Below, piece after piece: positions 24,401 through 36,100 of a DNA stretch of 64,000 nucleotides; within the stretch, counting starts at the first letter, position 1; each line of letters starts with the position of its first letter. The position numbers were made by a program, and so were the translations under genes. The DNA is from Wuchereria bancrofti (taxonomy: Eukaryota > Nematoda > Chromadorea > Rhabditida > Onchocercidae), in the NCBI GenBank assembly GCA_005281725.1, contig SSBO01000012.1, forward strand, positions 4,551,521-4,615,520. The letters are read 5' to 3'. The notes below the pieces were generated by a model, which was given only the letters and a program-made list of their open reading frames with translations, was not told where the DNA came from and did not search any database.

Positions 24401-27400
24401 CTTTATGTAATCGGAAAAATAACAGACATTTTTTACATGAATAGTTTCCTATATTTTTAGTCATACTTTTTTCATATCGGATTGTAAGCAATGGCGAACT
24501 CACGATGTTCATTTGTTCACGATAAGTAAGCTGTCGATAAATCGGACCAGTTTGGCCGGAACCACAAGTTGCACTAGATCGCTCCACCTCAATACATGAA
24601 ATTTCGGACCTTTTCCTAAACTTGAAAAATAAAATTGGAGATAAATGTTTAACCAAGCAAAACGTTTTTTATCAGATTTGTTTCATAAATCTTCATTTTT
24701 ACACTATTATTCTAAATAAACTACAGTTCTTAAAGTATAAGTTAATTCCCAGGTTCCTTAATTTACTTGGAAAAACCTCACTCGCTCTGCATACGAGGGT
24801 CTTCAGCAGGCATCGGGACATTGTAACATGGATCCAAGTTTTCGCAAGTTTTATTGCATATTGCTCCCTTCATGTAAGTTTGGCGTGCCAGGCCAGGCGC
24901 TGTTTGCTCGATATCATGTGCTGTAATATGAAAAAATGTGCTGGATATTTAAATTTTGAAATAACTGACTAGTAGGACCTAGTTAAGTGATTTGTTATAA
25001 GTACCGAGAAATTGTCCCCACTGTTTCATCATGGCCGTATAACCAAAGTGCGGGGTTATTTCTTCCGCTGAGATGATCTTCATGGAAACAAGTCGTGGGT
25101 TTGGTTTTTTAAATCCAAAATAAAGTTTTTCAGGATTCCATCCAACTGGAGTATTGAAACCATTCTCATAGATAGGTGGTAAATTTCGACGAAATGGTGT
25201 TTGTGCAACTCCCCAAAACTGATGCTCCATGTTATTGCATTGTCCATCGTATGTCCTTTAACACACAGAGAAAATATGTTTTCGCTTAAAAGACTATACA
25301 GTTGAAGAGATCATAAAAATGCCTCTCAATAAGATCAAAAATTTTAATTTTTTAATCAAACCTGTATTTGGCGTAAAGACACATATCAGTACACGGATTT
25401 CGAAATGGTCCAGTTACGCATCCGGAAAGTTCCATAATTGTTTGGATATTCGATACAGCCAGAATCGATTCGAATGAAAAATTTGTTGGTAGTTGATTAA
25501 CTGGGAATTTTAAACCTAAAAAATTGGTGTCTTTGAATGGTCAAATTTTTGATGGACTAAGAAAGTGTAAAACAAATTATATCTTAAAACTTAAGGCTGT
25601 TAACGTACCATCACGAACATATTGTTGAACAAGCAGTAAGCTTTGCTCGTAGATTTCTCGTGCTTTGGTGAGCGCAGCATTTTGTGGCACGTTGAATTTA
25701 AACATTTTCATGAATTCCCATGGCGACATTTCGCCATTGTTAATTGATGACTTTGACTGGTTTATTGCTCTAGAACTGAGATTTTTCCAACAGCACAGTC
25801 AGAGGAATTATATTTACTCAATTTTCAGATTGAAATTAGTAAAACTGATTAAAATATTTAGAACAAGAACTGAGTTAAAATTCGGTCAAAAATTTTTTAT
25901 TGAAAGAATTTGATTGAAATTTAACCTGTCAACGTTTTCTTTAGCTTGTTTGACAATATTTTGGAGAACTTCACTGGTTAAGGATTCATCTAGAACTTGT
26001 TTATTTGGCAGGTAAACTTTAAGGGTTGCATTAGCAGTCGTCATTCCCAGAACATTGCGTGCAATACATTGATAAACACCTTCATCTTCTCGAGTGGCAT
26101 GAATTATCGTCAGCTCACTATCTCGTTGTGTTAACTTAAATTAGCTTTTATCATATCAGTCAAAATCACCATTTCTTTCTGCGATTATTGCAAGAATCCT
26201 GAATTTTTTAAGAAAATAATAGATATAAAACAACTTGCAACTTGTAATTTGGAAAAAGAAATTAGAAATTGAATACCTCAATATGTAGATCGTCGTGTGC
26301 TATTTCCACACCATTAAAACACCATTTTATGGATGGGGGTGGCTGTCCGGCAACTCGACAGACTAAAGTAACTTGCTCGCCTGGACTAACTGTTTTCGAT
26401 TCCGGACTATCCACAATATGTGGAGCTGAGTTGTTCAGAATTTGCAGCTCGAAAGAGTGTTGGACTTGACCGTTTCGGTTGGTTGCTACACAAATGTATC
26501 TGAACCACTTAAATAACAATTTGCATTAGCAATTTCAAAGTAAAGATGTCTTAAGAAAAACGAGCACTGAGTAAAATTAATAGCACAATAAAAGAATCAT
26601 AGTTATATTGGCCAATTTAACTTGATAAAAATCGTTTGTGAGCCTAACAATTATTTCCAACAAATTAATGGACAAATTAAGGAAACTTCTGGTCCAAAAA
26701 TTTCTGACCACTCTGCTCCCTCTATTTCCCCCTTGCTTTTCCTTTCACTTCTGTCTATTCTCCTCTGATGTAAAAATTCGTGCAAAAGATTCTTCATCTT
26801 GACTATGACTATGTCGTGCTTTATAATAATGATATTCTATTGCATCATTCCTCAAATTGTGGATTTCGTTGTAAAATTTCGATTAAACATTCACGAAGTA
26901 CATTCTCTGCAAATTTAGCGCACATGACATATTGCAGTTTAATATTTTTTTTCGAATTCCAAAGATTTGCTTAATATTTCAAACTAGTGGAGGACATTCA
27001 AGATTTCTGCAAAGGGATGCAAAACAAAAGGTGTAATATTAGTATCAGCAATTTTATACAGATCCTGTTAATAATTAGCATGGGAAACTTACTTCCCAAC
27101 ATCGCTTTTCTGGAATGGATAGATGATTAGTACAGAACTATCCAAATTCAATGAATGTTTGTGAGTTGGATGGATTTGTTCTCCTTTGAAATGCCAAGTT
27201 GTTACTGGTTGCGGTTTAGCTTAAAAATTCTCATATTAAAAAAAATTAACATGAAAATAAACTGAAATTTAGTAATTCACTCTTAAATGCTGAGATCAAA
27301 TCTCATTGTGACAAAAAGCCGCGGAACTTGCTGATAAAAGTCTCAGCCCAGGAATAAATCCATGGAATGGTCCTTCCTGCAATAATCAAAATGGCAGATT

Positions 27401-28095
27401 AATTTCTAAGCATTTTAGAGAGCACTGTTTTTATGGTGACATAAACAAGACACTAATGTTACTAACTACAACCTTAGAACTTGAAGATATAAACTGACCC
27501 ACTTATGCAATCGATTGATCAGTAGAGCTCTTAATGTAATTTTTAGTATCAAAAACCTTAACAATTCTTATATGTTAATGTTATTATCGCTTTTCCATTA
27601 TTCAAATACTCAACTATCATTACCATGAAAAGACAAAGTCAACATCAAAGTTATATTTCCGCCTCAAATGTCTCAAACACGACAATGTCCATTGGTTCAG
27701 GGATCCGCAATATGACTGATTCCAAGAAGGGCCTATATTGATAAGTCAGGATCTATGAGATACGGTACCGGAATGTTCAACAAAACAAACTCGCCATGCA
27801 TTTTTCTACGGAAACCTGCTTTGCTTTTAACTTATAAAAATTTATCTTCAAGTAGAAACTGCACTTTTCATACCTGTTGCTTCACAAGTAAGTCGAACAG
27901 CTGAACCTTCACGAAAGCTACTATTAGATGGAGCAGACAGAAAATGCGGCACATGTTCGAGACGTTGTTGTTCATGATAGTTACTGTAATACATTTATAT
28001 AATATATTTAAAGTCTAGGAAATCGGAGTTTAAAAATATAACCTTTCTGATGCTGTAGAACCAGCAAATACGAGTAGGAAAATCAGCAACATCAT
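21461..28095 (-). CDS. Peroxidasin-like secreted heme peroxidase
   Basis: Animal heme peroxidase of the peroxidasin type; the family oxidises halides and cross-links extracellular matrix. Exons from the 5' end: 28043-28095, 27874-27983, 27093-27219, 26277-26499, 25926-26134, 25609-25769, 25362-25515, 25005-25255, 24782-24920, 24504-24615, 24074-24304, 23637-23816, 23397-23556, 23111-23277, 22872-22930, 22496-22614, 22274-22397, 22067-22172, 21812-21963, 21608-21719, 21461-21514; 1000 residues, phases exact. Order: signal peptide ([16 protein letters not shown]), Ig1 (about 24-115), Ig2 (118-210), peroxidase (about 340-920), and VWC-like cysteines (about 960-1000: [17 protein letters not shown]). 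Distal His sits in WGQFLAHDIE, Arg and Glu in GDYRANEQ, proximal His in RFGHTIVN. Odd: no leucine-rich repeats follow the signal peptide, the Asp expected before the distal His is Ala, and the VWC stops after its first half. Likely secreted. Confidence 0.95.
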
Positions 28096-31000
28096 GGAAG
28101 TAGCACTTCGAGTTCTGGAATGGATCAGATTTTATTCTTGAGAAATAAATTTGTTTCCATAGTTAAACAATACACATTAATTCATGGAACAAAATCTTTG
28201 AATTGCTAAGCAACGGACGAAAAATTGCAGAAAATTCAGACCCAAGAAGTACCACTTATTTTTCATTTTTCAAACTCAGATAGTTGATTCTCGGAATTAA
28301 CAACTAGAAAAATTTTTCAAAATCATTAAAACTATAATTTTGAACACATTGTGGCAGTGTATCCAAACGTAAGGAGTGTAAAATAGTTCTGATAATTAAT
28401 TATTGGGGAATTTTTTTACAGCACCCACAAAGTTGGTAAGCAATTATTTGGGAGGAAAATTGACATATTATGTTGGGGATCCATTTTGAAATGTTTCTGG
28501 AAAGAAATTTGGAACTAACGAAGTTTTGCACAACATTTTCTTCTATAAAATACATTGCTTTTGCAAGTTGCGTTCAAATTCTAAACGTTTAATTTGAGAT
28601 TTTTCAAACGTATCCGACTGGGAATCCTAATTTTAAACCAAACTGCTTTACTTTTAAACTCCAAAGTTTTGTATTTAATTGCATTTTTACAAAATGCGTC
28701 TAATATATGTTAATCGTTTATTTTAAAATTAACTAAGAATTACAATTTTAAACAATTTTGAAGTTTAAAATGCATATTTTGGGGAGAAAACCAGAGAAGC
28801 ATTGCCTTTTAAACAAATTTCAATTCGATGCAGTGCCAAAGTTAACAATATATAAATAAAAACAAGAAATGGATAGAGTTAATGAGGATGAATTGATGAA
28901 AAGAACCAGATGGTCCCTAAATTATTACAAAGGCCTCATTTTGCTTACTGGTCCGCTGCCGAGAACAGCAACACAGAGAATATCGAATGAAATGTAAGGT
29001 ACAGGGAGGATATGAAGGATATGGTGCCTTTGCTGATTAGCTCGTAAATAAGCACCAGTCCTAAATATTTCTGATTATCTTAATGTCCTTTAATGGGAAG
29101 TATCGACTTTCCAATATCCGCAAATTACAAAAGCTTTACATATTAATATAGCCAGCATTATGATTATATCCATAACTGGATTACATATAGTTGTGAATTA
29201 CATTCATGGGTCTAATTCATAACTATATCCAATCAATAACTGTTCAAAAAAAAAAAGATTAATGTAACAAGATGAGTGAACACGTTCCTCCAATATCTCA
29301 GGAACTTCAGCAAAGTCTAGAATTATTTCCAGCACACGAAATTTTTCTGAAATGCGGACAAAAACTGACTTTAACAACCATACCTGACATTTCACTTGTT
29401 GGGAGAACATCTTATATCCGGTTCATAATCCCAAACATAATTAAACAGTTCAAGTTCCGGAAATTTTCCAACTAGTAGATTCACTTGGAAACATAATGCT
29501 TTATGAGATGATTCGAAAGCTTTATATCAGTTTATTCAGTTATTTTTTATAATGATAAACTTCGGAAAAAAGTGAAAAATAAGTTTACAAAAGCGTATAA
29601 ACAAATAGCGAAATTAATGGGGGAAAATTAAAATCTGTGCACTCAGTTAGGTGGTTATAAGTATCACATTTACAGATTATGGTAAATTCATACAAACTGC
29701 GCTAATGTTTAGGACAGGCTCATTGCCCATCCATCAACATTACATTATTAACTTAACCTATGCTTCTATAATATACTTTATTTCTAGTCAACAATTTATA
29801 TAGATACATATATTTAACATAATAATATCATTCTTTATTCAAGTGAATCACTGAAACTCCCACTGCTTATAAACAAGTTAACTAAGTTATTGATAGCTCA
29901 TAAGTTATATTTTACATTTATCAACTTGCCGTTTAGTCATATACATACTTTAAAGCAACATTAAAAAATTCTGAATGCTTCCAAAAGATGTCTGAAACTC
30001 CAAGCTAACGAGAGTATTGATAGAAGTTATTGAATTGTATAAGCGGAACCAAAAGATTAATTGTTATAATGGCAATCCAAATCATTTCAGGGTGTTGAGC
30101 AGTTGTTGATTTTCAGATTTCAGATTACTGACACACTTTTTAGAGTTCTCTTACGTAGTTCAGGTTGGCTGGTTCAGTTATGAGCTTACTGTAATTCCTA
30201 TAGACTAAGGAAATTTCTACCAGATATAAAAAAACCAGCCATACTGCATCATTCAAATAGTAAATCAAACAATATATAATGATAATTATGTATTCAAAGA
30301 TATGTTTTATCCGTTAAGTTTAAAAATGTTTGATATAAAATTAGCAACTTTTTAGTTATTGAATTAGCTTCTAGATTCTGTAATGGCCGGCATAATTTCA
30401 GATTGTAGTTTGCAGTTTTTAAATATAAAATATGAGCAATGGCCAAAGTAAGAGAAATTTTACATATTTAAAGTATTTGGAGGAAAGAAATTATAAAGTC
30501 GACATTATTGAGTTGAAAATGCCAAAGTCATTACTACCAAGTGCTATGAATCTTTCACATCAACGTCGTCGATCATCTTCTCTGTCATGATTAATCAATC
30601 ATTGAAGAATTCCAAATGGTTTATTTGAAATCAGCAATTCCGTAAGTATGAAGGAAGAAACAAAGATGAAACAAAGAGAAAAAGAAAGGAAAAGTTGTGG
30701 TTTATTTAGCAGAGCGAAGATCTTTCATTTTCCACTAACGATCGCTTTTTCGCTCCTCTTATTTTCAAGGTCTTTTAAAGTGAAAATTATTGACAAAAAC
30801 TTACGTACGAATGTTTCTTAATTGATTGCTTCGTGTTTAGAAACGAAATTCAGTTTAATATAGTGATATTAGTGGGATCAATCGTAAAGTTGCGAACAAT
30901 TTCAAGCGTTCTTCGAAGTTTTTGTAGATATTCGATGAAGGTACAATACAAATTCTTCTAAAAGAATCTGTAAAATAAATCTAATTACTAGGAAATTGAA

Positions 31001-33169
31001 TTGACTGCTTCATTTACTTTACCGAATTTTATCTAGTCCACAACTTTTGGGCTTTTGAGATGCTAATTAAGTGTAATTGTCTTTTAATGTAAGAAAAAGA
31101 TTTTCAGCTTATTTTAGTTAGATTCCTTTTATTACAGGAATAGGAGCGAAACCGATGAAGTGCAGTGAGTTTGAAATAAATTATCTCAAAAAAGAAAACA
31201 ATAGCAGAAATCACTCCAGTCCTTGTATATGACCATACATGGAGTCAAACTCGTAAGTATTAAAATCCACATTCTTCACCCATGTCTTAGAAGCAAACTG
31301 AATAGTGAAATTAACTCAAACCATCAAGGCCCGAGAATAACAAAGTGAGACTCAAAAGACTTTTGGAGATTCTAGAAATGTTAAAAGTATGAAAATTATT
31401 TTAAAACAGAAATTGTGACATCAACAAAGTGAATTATGACCGGAATCCCTCATACCCTCTACGTCTCGAAAGCAAAACTGAAACTACTATAAATAATTAT
31501 TAAGGGAACTACATGCAAGCAACCTCAACTGAAATACTGATGAAGGCTCCTTGCAGAACGCAACGCATCAGTAGCTCGACAATATTTTGCATACTGCTTA
31601 GGACCTGATATAGTTTCAAAGGTAAAGTTGTATCAAGGATTCGAGCTTTGTAATTTCGAAAAAAGTTCGCGACTAAGGATCATGGTTTCACCGTATTTTG
31701 GTATGCAGTCTTCAATAGACAAAACTTCATGTCATCTCAAGATCTTTACCGGAGATTTGAATTCACATCCGAAAAACAAGGATCGGAATTTCCGAATTAC
31801 GTACAGCAATCGACGAGATTAAAAAGTATAAGCAATTAACTATCTACTACTTATTTTACAATTATCACTATGCGCATTATAAATTCTTAAATGATTCCTG
31901 TAATTTATTTTTTGACGATTTGAAATACCAAAGAAGCGAAAACCAAACTTTGTTCATACCCAATTTCAGCTACAATTCGTGCACCTTCTACTTACTTTTA
32001 AGGATATATTTCAAAAGCTGAAAGCTCCAGAACCAGGCCATTAAATACCTTGACTCTACATACAAGTAGCTTTGTACATAAGCATAACGGCTACTACCGC
32101 AAAATAGATATTTAAAATATATTCTTTAAGTCTAGATAAAAGAGAAAAATATTACACTGTAAATGCGCCACTCCTGCGGTCTGAGATTCGATATAAACAG
32201 AAACGTTAAAAACAAACACTCATTTTAAACAAGCTATGAAAGAAGACAAATGTCTATGATACAGGAGATTCCATGTGATTACATTCCTGATGAAGTATAT
32301 AACTAAAAAAGAAAAAACGACCAAGACAATCATCTCCAATAACATAACTTTTTCAAATCCCGTAAACACCGGATAAGACAAATAATGAAAAGGTTATTCC
32401 ATGATCATCAAAACAAGCACAATTCTAATACAGATTCATTAAATATAAAGGAGTAAGAAACAGAAAACTGGTGACATTAAACAATTGAAAATAATAAAAG
32501 ACACAAATGCTAGCAGCTATAAATCATAACAGACTCAGATAAACACAGATAATAAACGTATAAACTGTCAAATTCAAACAAAACAGGTAACGTGGAGATT
32601 TTCAGACAAATTACAGATAATGGATTTGCATGAACAAGCAAACACATACCATGTATAGAAGTAGAACTAACCCTAAGGTGCCAAATAAGGCTGAGGATGG
32701 CCATATAATACTTCACAGAGCAATTGATGGGGACGAGAAGCAGAAAGCATGCCAGTAAACAACAGAACAAAACAAATATTTGGGGGAAATTACGTATAAT
32801 AAAAATATGGTTTCTAAATGTCTGATTGAAATTTGATAAATTTAACAATTGAGGAAGGAAATTTCACAGTTCTCAAGAACGCTTCCCACATCAGAAGCAA
32901 AAAAGTTTTTCAGTAAACCATTTAACCTATTTCCACTTATTAAAGGAATGTGTTGAATGAATGTTGAAGACTTAAAAAACCCGATTCATTAAGTTTCAAC
33001 ATTTGAAAGATTTCGGTCCACAATCATCCGGACATTTCGCTATTTTCGCACGGTCCTTCCTGAAAAGACGGATAATTCTGGTAATGATATGAAACAAAAG
33101 CAAATTCACCTTTACTCCGGATCTTTTAAATATATACAATGAACATAATGAATAAGAGAACATAAAAGC
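28096..33169. other. Intergenic, 5.1 kb: upstream of peroxidasin, downstream of dpy-21
   Basis: No coding region was recognised on either strand; the open frames here are short, lack family motifs and have no matching splice signals. A+T-rich throughout, with many short A and T runs. A possible trans-splice acceptor of the peroxidasin gene (ATTCCAG on the minus strand, at about 28115-28121) ends 19 bases before its ATG. The dpy-21 poly(A) signal was not identified. Confidence 0.55.
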
Positions 33170-36100
33170 TTACCCCTTCCACTTCCCAGATTTTCTTATG
33201 TCATCTTTCTTCCTTTTTCGACAATTTCCGTTTTCATTCTCTTCCATATCCGCTTCTTTCAAAACCTTATCATATTCACCTGTTTCCACTTCCGCATTGT
33301 AATACTGCTTAAGACGCACATGCCAAGCAATTGAAGCGCAAGCACTTATAGTTCGAAATTGATGGATTATTTTCCGAGGCAGAAAGTAAGCATCATTATC
33401 ATGCAACTAAAAAGTTGATGAAAATGCCTACAGCTATGCAGCAATGAAAATAAATCATTAAATAATCTATAAATTTTCCTAGAAAAAAATACTCTCAACC
33501 ACTATAGTTACCTGTTCTTATCGCCACCACTTACTATCTCAAAAATACGAATGTTAGCGAACAGCAAGTTCAACACTTGTGCACTAGAACATCAACTTAC
33601 CAAAAAACGCGAATAGCGAACTCCTTCTCTTCTTAATTGATTCAATTTTGCCTCTTCAACCCATTGTGCGCACTAAAAGTAAAAAAAGAACAAGAAAGAA
33701 ATGCTCATAAGAATTAAAGCAAATTAAAAAATAAGATGTTATTACAGACATAAAATTTCAATAAAATTTTAATTGCAAATTCCACAAAAAAATTTATACA
33801 CAAAAAATTTAGGAAATGTGATTAAACCTGTGACATCGGAGGTTCATAAAGGTCCAACTGTAACTCATCAACAATTCTTTCGAAGTCACTTGCATGGAAA
33901 CAAACGACATCTTTTACCGCCCTTCTTCCTATTTTATTCCTATAAAAATACAGATTTGTACAATAGCAAAGCATCCTGCACAGTGGATTTCAATTTGACT
34001 TTATGAAATTTTATAATATAATGAGATGGTTCTATACAAATGAAAAAAATCTTTACCATTCACTTACTTCTTCTTTTCCGTTGGTCCATAGATTGACTGA
34101 AGTACGCCAACTGCAGCTGTTGTACGCCTTTCCAAACCATCACCTACATGATCGGCATGACATGGTGTCCGATCTTCGAAAAAGAATTCACGTGGCTCTC
34201 GGCACCTAAAAAAATTAGTATTTTTTGTCAAAATTAGCAACAATAAACGTTTAGTACTACTGGTACTGTTCTAAAAAATAAAGACTCAAAAAGTTTTTAA
34301 ACCTGTAGGAAGGTACATGCTGCCGAATTGATGAGCTTCGTTTTCGAGTTCTCGATGACAAATCTTCCTTCATCTCATCAGTCCTTATCATCTAAAAGAA
34401 CGATAAAAAACAGAAAATGCAAATCAATACGGGAATAAAAGATTATTTAAAAAAGTAAATGTTCACAGAACTACATAAAAAATGTAACAATTTAACGGAT
34501 TTATTCTCATCAAGCACATTCAGTGAACATACCTGTTCACCTGGACGTACCCAAAAAATAGGTCCATCATCACTATCAGAAGGACTTTCGAGATCTGCTC
34601 CAGACCATTCACCCCAAGGCATCAGAAGCTTAAGCATTGGGAACATTTCTAACCATTCAATCAATTCCTTAAAAATATATATGATCTAAATTAAAGCAAT
34701 AAAAAATGTCGGAGAAATAAATAACCCAAACATCAATATAATACACTATAAAGCGAACTTTGAAATAATTGCCGCACTCTTCCTGCCTCGTTCCCACCAG
34801 ACTCAACGAGTGCAATGGACCATATCTAAAGAAAATTTCAAATCAAACTATACTATAATAAAGTGATTAAAGTGATGTAATAATTTAGTAAAACGATAAA
34901 CAGCTAATCCATACAGTCTATCCTCACCACAGCTCGTAGTTCTGGTATAGTTTAGAAATACGGCTCGCAGTCAAATTGGTAGTGGTTTGTTTCACCTGTA
35001 TTTAAGTGCTAAATACATAGCATTTTCTCCAAAAGATTTAAAGGTTCTGGAATATACGCCCAGTAGTGCTTCGACTATACTCAACAGCAGTTTTTCTCGT
35101 ACCGTGATGTAACGATTGATGGGGTCTTTCCTACAAATTTCTCGCTAAGCATCACGAAGACTACCGGATGGTTCCACTTACATTTCAAAAACAATTATCC
35201 AATTTCAAACTGTCATTAACTTACCTAAAGGTTCCATGATGACAAGTTTCCATAACATGACTATAATATTCCGAAACAGTTGTGGTGCTAACACACTGCT
35301 TACTGGTGAGTGATCCAATCTTTACTGGCATATGGGGGAATTTCTTTGCAAAATATTCCAAACCATTCTGTAATCAAACCACCATACGAATTCTTTCGAT
35401 TTAATTTCATTAAAGAAATTCAGAAAGATACTACTGAAAATTTCAAATGTAATTCCTGCCTGAAGGTAATCAGCAGCATTTTCAATAACAGCGATGACAA
35501 AAACAGGCGTGTTGTCAACTTCAGCCAAACCAAATGTTACAAACTCCAAGGTAAACTCATCCAGCTCGGAACCACTGAAATGCTCCTTAATTTTCGACCA
35601 ATCTGCCTTAAGCATCGAAGCACCACCATTTGGATGCGTCACAACATGAATATACTTTCGAAACTAAAATACACCTACAGTTTCAGGGAAGATTATTAAA
35701 AAAAAAGTCTAATAATAATAAAATGCCAAGTAATAAAATGTGTTACAAAAGAGTTTTCGGAAAAATGACCTTCTCGGAAATCTTTGGCAGCTGGCCGTAA
35801 GTTTTTTTATGCCGTGATACATTTTTATTGCTATGCAATAGAGTTTTCGAACAACCAGTGACATCTGTCACTGTTGCCTGCTTGAATGAACCGTTCGTTG
35901 TAGAATCGATAAAACCACTTGTTGATGGAGAAGAATATTCACGTTCACTGAAATAGCTGCAGAAGTTATAAGCTACCTATCTTTTTAAGAAAATATGTAA
36001 GTCTCAAACAATACGAGAATAGCTAGTGGTAGTACGTCTACTTGTTATTGTCTCTCACAATTCCTTTCAAATTACGTCAAGTTTACAACGAAAATATCCT

